Positions 1-6,041 are shown, counted from the stretch's first letter. The stretch is DNA of 6,974 nt from Chitinophaga pinensis (GCA_945889235.1 CAMDBK010000167.1:1-6974), one strand, 5' to 3'. The notes: generated from the letters alone by a model not told the origin. Numbers and translations are program-made.

Positions 1-762
1 AACGGAGCTGAATATCCCTTGTTTAATCAGTTTTTAGATGAAGATGATTATGCGCTTTTTCATGAAAATAAAAATATAAAAAGATTTTATGTGCGCTATT
101 ACCGCTTGAACTATCCGTTGGCAGCGCCACCTTTTGCCATCATTAATCCCAGTCCGTTTGATTATACAGCAGACAGTCTTTTTACAATTGAGGCAGGAAA
201 ATCATTAAAACTTCGCAGTGAAGGAATTTATCATATTCAGGTAGACAGCAGCAATTATGAAGGATTTACTTTGTTTAAGTTCGGAGAAAATTTCCCTGAA
301 GTAACCACTGCCCGCGCAATGCTTGAGCCTTTGCGTTACATTACTACCAAACAGGAATACGGTGATATTGAAAACAGCACGAATATGAAAGCAGGAGTTG
401 AAAAATTCTGGATTGATGCTGCAGAGACGAATGATAAAGGCCGTGAACTGATTCAGAAATATTATTCACGTGCTCAGCAAAGTAATATACTTTTTACTTC
501 CTACATGCAAGGCTGGAAAACCGACCGTGGTTTGATTTACATGATTTTTGGTCCGCCAAATGTGTTGTATAAAAGTTCCGAAACCGAAACATGGGTATAT
601 GGAGAAGAAAATAACATCATGTCGCTCTCGTATTCATTTTCAAGATTAAGCAATCCTTTTTCTGAAAACGATTATGTGTTGAACCGTTCCACTATTTATA
701 AAAGCACATGGTTTCGTGCAGTTGATACCTGGAGGAAGGGAAGGGTTTATACCGATAATTAA
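1..762 (+). CDS. GWxTD domain-containing protein, C-terminal part (5' truncated by window edge)
   Basis: The frame is open from base 1, so the true start lies upstream; the TTG at 19 is just an internal leucine codon. About 253 residues are visible. The diagnostic GWKTD motif is encoded at 511-525 inside the typical context: an EKFW segment, GRELIQKYYSR, SYMQGWKTDRG, IYMIFGPPN, then an ETWVYGEE stretch. This matches the C-terminal GWxTD domain of periplasmic or envelope proteins found mainly in Bacteroidota, usually around 400 residues or more, so roughly half is probably missing. The biochemical role of the family is not established. The visible upstream part (from about base 30 to 330) looks like beta-rich sequence. 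The stop is TAA at 760-762, followed by a weak AT-only inverted repeat (761-776) that could help end transcription but is not convincing. mqnD follows after 71 bp in the same direction and may be co-transcribed. Confidence 0.85.
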   Translation, partial: NGAEYPLFNQFLDEDDYALFHENKNIKRFYVRYYRLNYPLAAPPFAIINPSPFDYTADSLFTIEAGKSLKLRSEGIYHIQVDSSNYEGFTLFKFGENFPEVTTARAMLEPLRYITTKQEYGDIENSTNMKAGVEKFWIDAAETNDKGRELIQKYYSRAQQSNILFTSYMQGWKTDRGLIYMIFGPPNVLYKSSETETWVYGEENNIMSLSYSFSRLSNPFSENDYVLNRSTIYKSTWFRAVDTWRKGRVYTDN

Positions 763-803
763 ATCATTTTTGATTTTAAATTGTTGATGTTTAATGTGAA
801 ATT

Positions 804-824
804 CAATTGTCAATTAGCAATTAA
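804..824. repeat. three imperfect 7-bp repeats (CAATTNN) upstream of mqnD
   Basis: CAATTGT, CAATTAG and CAATTAA follow one another without a gap, and a further AT-only heptad leads to the mqnD start codon at 834. The array lies in the 71-bp spacer after the GWxTD gene. Its period is the same as that of the unrelated CATCTCA array inside mqnD. It may be a short tandem repeat or an AT-rich leader. A very weak promoter match (TTTG at 769-772, TAATGTG at 792-798) lies just upstream. Confidence 0.5.
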
Positions 825-833
825 AAATTTACA

Positions 834-1670
834 ATGAAATTGTCTCTTGGTTTCTCACCTTGTCCCAACGATACTTTTATTTTTGATGCCCTTGTAAACA
901 AGCGGATTGACACAGAAGGTCTGGAGTTTGATGTTCAGATGGAAGATGTAGAAACTCTGAATAACAAAGCATTTAATGCAGAACTGGATATTACTAAACT
1001 AAGTTACCATGCCTTTGCCTACATGACTGAAAATTATCAGTTACTTCGTTCAGGCAGTGCGTTAGGTAAAAACTGCGGACCTATTTTAATTGCGAAGAAT
1101 AACATCTCACATCTCACATCTCACATCTTAAATCTGCAAATTGCTATCCCCGGAAAATACACCACAGCAAATTTCCTTTTGAGTATTGCATTTCCAGAAG
1201 CAAAGAATAAAACAGAACTTGTTTTCTCGGAAATTGAAAACGCTGTGTTATCAGGTAAAGTTGATGCCGGTGTTATCATCCATGAAAACCGATTTACCTA
1301 TGAAAGTAAAGGCTTGAAGAAAATAATTGACCTTGGTGAATTCTGGGAAACAAAAACAGGATTACCAATTCCGCTTGGTGGAATAGCCATCCGAATGAAT
1401 CTTCCTTCAGAACTAAAACTTAAAGTTGAAAACCTGATTCGTAAAAGCATTGAATATGCGTTTGCAAATCCTGAAGCAAGCAAAGAATATGTTCGTTGTC
1501 ATTCGCAGGAAATGAAAGCGAGTGTTATTCAAAGTCACATTAATCTTTATGTAAATAGTTATTCGCTAAACCTTGGTGAAGTAGGGGAGAGGGCAGTTAA
1601 GGAGTTATATTCCATTGCAAAACAAAATGGAATTATTCCTGAAATTTCAGAGAATATTTTTGTTTCCTGA
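834..1670 (+). CDS. mqnD: 1,4-dihydroxy-6-naphthoate synthase (menaquinone biosynthesis, futalosine pathway)
   Basis: MqnD converts cyclic dehypoxanthine futalosine to 1,4-dihydroxy-6-naphthoate, a cytoplasmic step of the futalosine route to menaquinone. The 278 residues fit the family (about 270-290) and its periplasmic-binding-protein-like fold. Family blocks visible in order: SPCPNDTFIFDAL (8-20), DITKLSYHAFAY (52-63), LGKNCGPILIA (78-87... core CGP at 81-83), IAIPGKYTTANFLL (103-116), GKVDAGVIIHENRFTY (141-156) and DLGEFWETKTGLPIPLGGIA (166-185). His150 in the IIHE block matches the histidine proposed as catalytic in the Thermus enzyme. ATG at 834 is chosen because the conserved N-terminus follows at once; there is no Shine-Dalgarno sequence, as is usual in Bacteroidota. 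An odd hydrophilic stretch at residues 90-99 is encoded by a 7-bp tandem repeat. No other menaquinone gene is in the window; the transcript probably ends at the hairpin at 1685-1717. Confidence 0.95.
   Translation: MKLSLGFSPCPNDTFIFDALVNKRIDTEGLEFDVQMEDVETLNNKAFNAELDITKLSYHAFAYMTENYQLLRSGSALGKNCGPILIAKNNISHLTSHILNLQIAIPGKYTTANFLLSIAFPEAKNKTELVFSEIENAVLSGKVDAGVIIHENRFTYESKGLKKIIDLGEFWETKTGLPIPLGGIAIRMNLPSELKLKVENLIRKSIEYAFANPEASKEYVRCHSQEMKASVIQSHINLYVNSYSLNLGEVGERAVKELYSIAKQNGIIPEISENIFVS
1103..1130. repeat. four tandem copies of a 7-bp unit (CATCTCA) inside mqnD
   Basis: Three perfect CATCTCA units and one CATCTTA lie end to end, covering codons 90-99 of mqnD (end of N90, then ISHLTSHIL). 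The period is not a multiple of three, so a gain or loss of one unit would shift the frame. The encoded segment lies between the conserved CGP block and the IAIPG block, where a surface loop or short linker is normal, so it is probably tolerated by the fold. Confidence 0.85.
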
Positions 1671-1684
1671 ATTGATAGGAATGA

Positions 1685-1717
1685 AAAAGCCCATCTACCT
1701 CACGCAGATGGGCTTTT
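1685..1717. terminator. bidirectional intrinsic terminator between mqnD and the leftward small-protein gene
   Basis: A perfect 12-bp stem (AAAAGCCCATCT at 1685-1696 pairing with AGATGGGCTTTT at 1706-1717) encloses a 9-base loop. The A-run and T-run at the base give a T-tract on either strand. The hairpin starts 14 bp after the mqnD stop (1670) and ends 21 bp before the stop of the convergent gene (1739), so it can serve both transcripts. Confidence 0.9.
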
Positions 1718-1738
1718 ATTAAACAAACAGAAGGTTTT

Positions 1739-2068
1739 TTAATTCTTTGTTCCTTCTGTTGCAGTCGGGCTTGTTGCTTTTTTACCAACGCTGATTACTT
1801 TAACAGTACAATCAGGAGACTTGAATTTTATTTCTTTCACAAGGTTGTCAAGCGTTTCTTTTGTAGCATCTGCCGGCCTTACAATAAAACCATTTTCTTT
1901 TTCGTCAAACCCTGATGATTTTCCGTAAGTCAGTCTGCCAACTATTGCTGCTTTTGAAGCAGTCATTTGTTCATAAGAAACCACAACAACATCTTCTTTT
2001 GTGGCTTGAGCTGATGCCGTAATTACAGAAACGAATAAAATACAAAGTGAAATAAATAGCTTTTTCAT
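1739..2068 (-). CDS. small secreted protein of unknown function (109 aa)
   Basis: I do not recognise a family. The N-terminus is a clear signal peptide: Lys2-Lys3, a hydrophobic core (residues 4-18) and a TASA-Q cleavage site giving a mature protein of about 89 residues starting at Gln21. The mature part has a beta-strand-like VVVVSYE stretch, a KFKSPDCTVKVISVGKK stretch with its only cysteine (C87), and a polar Thr/Lys-rich tail after residue 96. It has no lipobox, membrane segment or obvious T9SS sorting domain, so a soluble periplasmic or secreted location is likely. The ATG is 11 bp downstream of the stop of the collagen-like gene on the same strand, which points to co-transcription and perhaps a shared job at the cell surface; that link is inference. 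Transcription probably ends at the 1685-1717 hairpin. Confidence 0.75.
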   Translation of the reverse strand: MKKLFISLCILFVSVITASAQATKEDVVVVSYEQMTASKAAIVGRLTYGKSSGFDEKENGFIVRPADATKETLDNLVKEIKFKSPDCTVKVISVGKKATSPTATEGTKN

Positions 2069-2079
2069 ATAAATAAATA

Positions 2080-4359
2080 TTACCAGTTAATAATAATTTG
2101 TCCGTTGCCTGAATTATATCCGGCAGTATAAGATGTGCCTGAACTTCCAACAGGTGTTACATAGCTGCTTCCGCCACCGCCACCGCTGAAACAACCGCCA
2201 CCACCACCATAGTATCCGCCACCGCCACCGCCACCAATGGTTGTAGTTCCTGCAGTTCCTCCTGCACCAAACACTCCGGGACTACCTGCCGGCCAGTAGA
2301 AATACAGATTATCAACACCGCCTGCACCACCTCCACCTTGTGTACCACCGTCACCGCCAAGTATTCCTGCTTCGCAAGTTGAACCTATGTATCCATTAGG
2401 ATCACCACCATTACCACCGTGGTTTCCTCCGGTTGTGCAATCTGCTCCTGCTCCTCCACCTCCACCTGCAACAACTAATCTGTCAACCAATGTGTTTCCA
2501 GAAGAACGTACATCAGATGCGCCACCGCCACCGCCACCATCGTTTCCGCCACCGTAACCTGTTCCTCCGTTTCCTCCACCATTATATCCTCCTGTTGCAC
2601 CCGGTGCCGGTTGTCCGCCCACATACACATATAATACCTGCCCCGGTGTTACCGATAAAATTGTTTGAACTCTCGCGCCAATTCCGGGATTATTATTTCC
2701 GTAGTTAGCCCATGTACCAACTCCTATGTTTCCTCCGGCACCTCTTGCGTCTACTGTAATACTTGTTACACATGCCGGAACTGTAAATGATTGAGCACCT
2801 CCTGAATAACTGAACGTTTGTGAACCGCTTCCACCACCACCAGCAACCGTAACTGAAAGATTACTTGCTGAACTTGTACTGCATGAATTTACAGCCACTA
2901 CACTTATACTTCCTGAAACACTTCCAAAATTAACTGTAATTGAAGTAGTGCCCTGACCTGAAACTATTGAGGTTCCTGAAGGAACTGACCAGGTATATGA
3001 ATCAGCATTGGGAACAGAAGAAATAGAGTAGGTAACTCCGCTTTGCCCGCTGCAAACAGAGGTTAATCCGGAAATAGAACCCGGTGCGGTTACGTTTGTA
3101 CATCCGCAGGTTATGCTAATCCAGTTTCCCGCAATGTAAATTTCAAGGCAGTTAGTTGTGGTGTTAAATACCATTAAACTGTTTGCCGGAGAAACAATTG
3201 CATTACGTTGTGCAGTTGTCATTCTTGAAATCAATACACCCTGAGAGGTAGAAGAAACTTCCAGTTTTGCTGTTGAATTTGGCACACCTCCAGTTCCAAC
3301 ACCAATGCTTCCGCCATTGTTGTAAATATTATTGCTGTTTAAAACCCATTGTGAACCATCCCAATAAGTTGTGTTTCCGGGTGCAGTGCCATTAGCAAGA
3401 AAACCTGTGGGGCCAGTAGCACCAGTTAATCCCTGAGGACCAGTATTCCCTTGTGGTCCTTGTGCGCCTGTCAATCCAGTTAATCCTTGTGGGCCTTGTG
3501 CTCCAGTTAATCCTTGAGGGCCTGTAGCACCTGTTAAACCTTGCGGTCCTTGAGCACCATCCTGTCCTGATGGACCAATTGGGCCTGTAGCACCGGTCAA
3601 TCCAGTTAATCCTTGTGGTCCGGTAGCACCTGTTAAACCTTGCGGTCCTTGTGCTCCATCCTGCCCTGATGGACCAATTGGGCCTGTAGCACCGGTCAAT
3701 CCTGTTAATCCCTGTGGTCCGGTAGCTCCTGTTAAACCTTGCGTTCCCTGTGCGCCTGTAGCACCGGTTAATCCCTGTGGTCCAGTAGCGCCCGTCAATC
3801 CTGTTAATCCCTGTGGGCCAGTAGCACCGGTTAAACCTTGCGGTCCCTGTGCACCATCTTGCCCTGAAGGGCCGGTAGCACCAGTTAATCCTGTTAATCC
3901 TTGTGGCCCGATAGCACCTGTTAAACCTTGAGGTCCCTGTACACCATCTACTCCTGATGGTCCGGTAGCACCATCTTGTCCTGAAGGACCAGCAGGGCCT
4001 TGTACACCTGTCAATCCAGTTAATCCTTGCGGTCCCTGTGAACCAGATATACCGGCAGGCCCGGTAGGACCCATTGGTCCGATAGCCTGAACCCATTGAT
4101 TGATTCCTCCATCAAAATACCAGAAGGTTTTATCATCAGTATTGTAAATTAATAGTCCGTCTGCGGGATTAGCAATTGCATCACGCTGAACAGCAGTTAC
4201 CCTAGGGGCAAGAAAACCCTTGTCATCAGCAGAAAGGTCAAGAATTGAAGATGGGTTTGGAACTAGTGTACCAATACCCATATTATCCTGTGCTGATAGA
4301 TTTGAGTAAATTACTGCAAATAGCAGAAGAGTAAAAATTTTCTTTGTAAAATTCTTCAT
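2080..4359 (-). CDS. secreted modular protein: collagen-like Gly-X-Y repeats, PKD-like domain and ALK-like glycine-rich domain
   Basis: This 759-aa exported protein has a signal peptide ending near LSA-Q (residues 1-23). Next is a tail-fibre-like module (27-92; GIGT, LDLSADDKGFLAPRVTA, AQRDAI, GLLIYNT), then 75 unbroken Gly-X-Y triplets (94-318), a second copy of the module (350-417), a PKD-like/Ig-like domain (about 425-506) and a glycine-rich domain to the end (about 513-759; QTFSYSGGAQSFTVP start, several GGGGG runs, GNGQIIINW end) resembling the ALK/LTK-type Gly_rich family. The Gly-X-Y part should form a trimeric collagen-like rod; binding or matrix roles are inferred. I see no T9SS type A or B sorting domain, lipobox or LPXTG anchor, so the route across the outer membrane is unclear. 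It is probably the first gene of a two-gene unit, driven from the divergent spacer. ATG at 4359 is fixed by the signal peptide; no Shine-Dalgarno sequence is seen. Confidence 0.9.
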   Translation of the reverse strand: MKNFTKKIFTLLLFAVIYSNLSAQDNMGIGTLVPNPSSILDLSADDKGFLAPRVTAVQRDAIANPADGLLIYNTDDKTFWYFDGGINQWVQAIGPMGPTGPAGISGSQGPQGLTGLTGVQGPAGPSGQDGATGPSGVDGVQGPQGLTGAIGPQGLTGLTGATGPSGQDGAQGPQGLTGATGPQGLTGLTGATGPQGLTGATGAQGTQGLTGATGPQGLTGLTGATGPIGPSGQDGAQGPQGLTGATGPQGLTGLTGATGPIGPSGQDGAQGPQGLTGATGPQGLTGAQGPQGLTGLTGAQGPQGNTGPQGLTGATGPTGFLANGTAPGNTTYWDGSQWVLNSNNIYNNGGSIGVGTGGVPNSTAKLEVSSTSQGVLISRMTTAQRNAIVSPANSLMVFNTTTNCLEIYIAGNWISITCGCTNVTAPGSISGLTSVCSGQSGVTYSISSVPNADSYTWSVPSGTSIVSGQGTTSITVNFGSVSGSISVVAVNSCSTSSASNLSVTVAGGGGSGSQTFSYSGGAQSFTVPACVTSITVDARGAGGNIGVGTWANYGNNNPGIGARVQTILSVTPGQVLYVYVGGQPAPGATGGYNGGGNGGTGYGGGNDGGGGGGASDVRSSGNTLVDRLVVAGGGGGAGADCTTGGNHGGNGGDPNGYIGSTCEAGILGGDGGTQGGGGAGGVDNLYFYWPAGSPGVFGAGGTAGTTTIGGGGGGGYYGGGGGCFSGGGGGSSYVTPVGSSGTSYTAGYNSGNGQIIINW
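2083..2823 (-). other. ALK/LTK-like glycine-rich domain of the collagen-like protein
   Basis: Residues 513-759 start with a beta-strand block typical of this family (SQTFSYSGGAQSFTVPACVT, then ITVDARGAGG) and continue with VTPGQVLYVYVGG, GGGGGGASDVR, LVVAGGGGGAGAD, several polyglycine runs and the closing GQIIINW. In animal ALK/LTK receptors the related region packs as bundled polyglycine helices; the same fold here is an inference from pattern alone. Cysteines at 530, 641, 662 and 723 could form two disulfides. Confidence 0.75.
2170..2235. repeat. low-complexity polyglycine-coding tract (CCACCG-type)
   Basis: On the + strand this stretch is mostly CCN triplets (CCGCCACCGCCACC and similar), coding for runs of 7, 5 and 5 glycines at residues 709-730 of the leftward gene, separated by YY and CFS. 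The period is 3 bp, so changes in copy number would keep the frame. Confidence 0.7.
3406..4080 (-). repeat. collagen-like Gly-X-Y repeat region, 75 uninterrupted triplets
   Basis: Glycine occupies every third residue from 94 to 316 without exception, continuing to G319. The commonest triplets are GPQ, GLT and GAT, mostly arranged as GPQGLTGAT or GPQGLTGLTGAT, with GPSGQD inserts. Apart from five aspartates (129, 138, 168, 234, 267) the region has no charged residues: no Lys, Arg, His or Glu. It also has no cysteine. At the DNA level it is a diverged tandem array with units that are multiples of 9 bp. Confidence 0.95.
3523..3720 (-). repeat. 99-bp tandem duplication inside the collagen-like region
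   Basis: Residues 214-246 and 247-279 are identical 33-residue units (starting GPQGLTGLTGATGPIGPS, ending GPQGLTGAT). The DNA copies (3622-3720 and 3523-3621) match at 93 of 99 positions, and all six differences are synonymous. This is the largest clean repeat unit in the array and the most recent-looking expansion. Confidence 0.9.
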
Positions 4360-4403
4360 AAGCTTAAGGCTTTAGTTTGAGAATAAATATATTTTGGGAA
4401 CGA

Positions 4404-4436
4404 CAAATATATGTTTTAATAGATATGAAATACAAA
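4404..4436 (-). promoter_or_regulatory. candidate Bacteroidota promoter for the collagen-like gene
   Basis: Read on the minus strand, TTTG (4433-4436) is followed after 21 bases by TATATTTG (4404-4411), a perfect match to the TAnnTTTG -7 element of the Bacteroidota primary sigma factor; 21 bases is at the long end of the usual spacing. Transcription would start near 4397, giving a leader of about 40 bases before the ATG at 4359. The surrounding sequence is very AT-rich, so chance matches are possible. Confidence 0.5.
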
Positions 4437-4519
4437 TATTTTTCGACAAACGCCAATAATACAATTTTTTGAAATTTAAAAATAACTAATTATTTATTGA
4501 AAATAAGGCATTTATCATG

Positions 4520-4548
4520 TTTGTTCTATTGCATATTCATTTACTTTG
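4520..4548 (+). promoter_or_regulatory. candidate Bacteroidota promoter for the T9SS type B protein gene
   Basis: TTTG (4520-4523) is followed after 18 bases by TACTTTG (4542-4548), which is the TAnnTTTG -7 element short of one T. Transcription would start about 7 bases further on, leaving a very short leader of about 10 bases before the ATG at 4566. It is the best forward match in the 206-bp divergent spacer. Confidence 0.4.
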
Positions 4549-4565
4549 TCCACAAATAATTTTAC

Positions 4566-6041
4566 ATGAAGAATGTTTTTAATTGTGTTTCTTTTGTTTT
4601 TAGTGTGATTTTATTCGTACATCAAACTATTGCGTATGCAGGTGGTTGTGATGTAAGTGCAAGCATTACAGCAAGCGGACCCACAACATTTTGTTCTAAC
4701 GACAGCATAACATTAACAGCAAACCAGGGCGCATTGTATGAATGGTCTAATGGTGAAACAACACAAAGCATCTGGATTACGCAATCAGGACTTTACAGAG
4801 TGTTTGTTACCGACACTTCGGGCTGTGTTGACGGTTCATCACCTACATTTATAAATGTCCTCCCTGCGCCTAATGCCACCATTCTCTCCGACCAGTTACC
4901 GCCTTATTGCATGGGAGATACAGTTACACTTTTTACATTAAATCTTTTTGGTGATATTGAATGGTCAACAGGAGAAACAGGATCTACAACTACCATTACT
5001 CAATCTGGAAGCTACAGTGTTGTAGTTACCAATTTTGCAGGTTGCACTGATACAGGTTTCTTTCCTGCCATATTTCTTCCCGCTCCTTTTCTCAATGTAA
5101 ATGCAAGCGGGCCAACCGATTTTTGCGAAGGACAACATGTAAATCTTTCTGTCTCCTTTGGTTTTGGTTTGGATTTAGTATGGTCGCCAAACGGTGAAAC
5201 CACTACTTCAATTACAGCAAATAATGCAGGAACATATAATGTAACTGCTACAAATTTTTTCGGATGCAGTGCAACTTCTCAGGACTTTGTGGTAACGGTA
5301 ACGCCTGTTCCCACTGCCTATGCTGGAACAGATACACTAATCTGCTTGCCTGATACAATTTTACTTTCTGCTTCGGGCGGAACTAATTATTCATGGTCAA
5401 ATGGTTCAGCAGGTGCAACTATTTCTGTGCTCCCTGATTTTGGTGACAACCAATATATTGTTACCGTTTCAAATCCCGGATGTAACATTACCCAAAAAGA
5501 TACGGTGCTCATTCATGTAGGAGGTGATGTGGTTGCTGATTTTTCTGTAGTTCCCGGCTTACTTGGTGATCAAACTGTTTTTATCGATTTATCTTCAGGA
5601 GGCGTTGTAACCTGGAACTGGGATTTGGATAACGGAGATTTTTCAACGCTTCAAAACCCAGCCTCTATCTACCTTTCAGAAGATACCTTTACCGTAACAT
5701 TGATGGTAGCCGACCAATACGGCTGCCTCGATACTGCAAGTGAAAGTTTCAATATTTATCAGCTTTTAACAATTCCCAACGTTCTTACACCCAATGACGA
5801 TGGTTATAACGACAGTTTTTATATCCGCAATGCCGGTGACGGAGGATTTGTTTTCACAGTTTTTAACCGCTGGGGTCAACTGGTTTTTGAAACCCGGGGA
5901 CAAGAAGTCCGCTGGAACGGTTTAACCAATGACGGCATAGAATTACAAGCCGGAACTTATTTTTATATTCTTACAATTGATATAAAAGCAGGGGAGAAGC
6001 CCGAGATTCAAAAGGGCTTTATTACACTTATAAAAGGTTGA
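4566..6041 (+). CDS. secreted Ig-like/PKD repeat protein with T9SS type B (gliding motility-associated) C-terminal sorting domain
   Basis: This 491-aa protein is probably exported by Sec (signal peptide 1-25, ending AYA-GG) and then carried across the outer membrane by the type IX secretion system. Four Ig-like modules follow (about 28-100, 101-172, 173-248, 249-318), each with a conserved cysteine pair (43/87, 115/160, 187/234, 260/306) and a WSNGETT- or WSTGETG-like turn. Next come a PKD domain (about 321-397; WNWDLDNGDFS, NPASIYL, FTVTLMVAD) and the type B sorting domain (402-491; IPNVLTPNDDGYNDSF, FNRWGQLVFE, WNGLTNDGIELQAGTYFYIL, KGFITLIKG). Such proteins are typically surface adhesins or matrix components. 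The PorP/SprF-like partner often found beside type B substrates is absent from the window. It is divergent from the collagen-like gene across a shared promoter region. Cys28 follows AYAGG, a poor lipobox, so a lipoprotein is unlikely. Confidence 0.92.
   Translation: MKNVFNCVSFVFSVILFVHQTIAYAGGCDVSASITASGPTTFCSNDSITLTANQGALYEWSNGETTQSIWITQSGLYRVFVTDTSGCVDGSSPTFINVLPAPNATILSDQLPPYCMGDTVTLFTLNLFGDIEWSTGETGSTTTITQSGSYSVVVTNFAGCTDTGFFPAIFLPAPFLNVNASGPTDFCEGQHVNLSVSFGFGLDLVWSPNGETTTSITANNAGTYNVTATNFFGCSATSQDFVVTVTPVPTAYAGTDTLICLPDTILLSASGGTNYSWSNGSAGATISVLPDFGDNQYIVTVSNPGCNITQKDTVLIHVGGDVVADFSVVPGLLGDQTVFIDLSSGGVVTWNWDLDNGDFSTLQNPASIYLSEDTFTVTLMVADQYGCLDTASESFNIYQLLTIPNVLTPNDDGYNDSFYIRNAGDGGFVFTVFNRWGQLVFETRGQEVRWNGLTNDGIELQAGTYFYILTIDIKAGEKPEIQKGFITLIKG
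5769..6038 (+). other. T9SS type B C-terminal sorting domain (TIGR04131/CHU_C-like)
   Basis: Residues 402-491 carry the complete signature: the TPNDDGYNDSF block, the FNRWGQLVFE strand, WNG and DGIELQAGTYFY, and a closing basic GFITLIKG. In this family the domain directs secretion through the type IX machinery, with the protein ending within a few residues of the conserved final strand, as here. Confidence 0.92.

Noticed and set aside
761..776. AAATCA / TGATTT inverted repeat after the GWxTD gene as a terminator
   Set aside because: It is a 6-bp AT-rich stem overlapping the stop codon and could arise by chance in this composition.
1103..1130. CRISPR-like array in mqnD
   Set aside because: The units are 7 bp, directly adjacent and without spacers, and lie within an intact conserved gene.
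2157..2708. Open frames on both strands across the glycine-rich coding region (2157-2360 minus, 2433-2708 plus)
   Set aside because: They are low-complexity shadows of polyglycine codons, with His/Leu- or Val/Ala-rich products and no signal, motif or start context.
3392..4096. 234-aa leftward open frame rich in Arg, Trp, Tyr and Asn within the collagen-like gene
   Set aside because: It is the same repeat DNA read in another frame; the repeat units (multiples of 9 bp) contain no stop in that frame. The real frame has perfect Gly-X-Y periodicity, a signal peptide and domains on both sides.
4641..4649. Lipoprotein processing at Cys28 of the T9SS type B protein
   Set aside because: The residues before the cysteine (AYAGG) lack the Leu/Val/Ile at -3 expected of a lipobox, and AYA-GG fits ordinary signal peptidase I cleavage; Cys28 precedes the first Ig-like module.
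5997..6019. Hairpin AAGCCC / GGGCTT near the 3' end of the T9SS protein gene
   Set aside because: The 6-bp stem with an 11-base loop lies inside the reading frame, encoding part of the conserved last strand of the sorting domain, and is not followed by a T-run.
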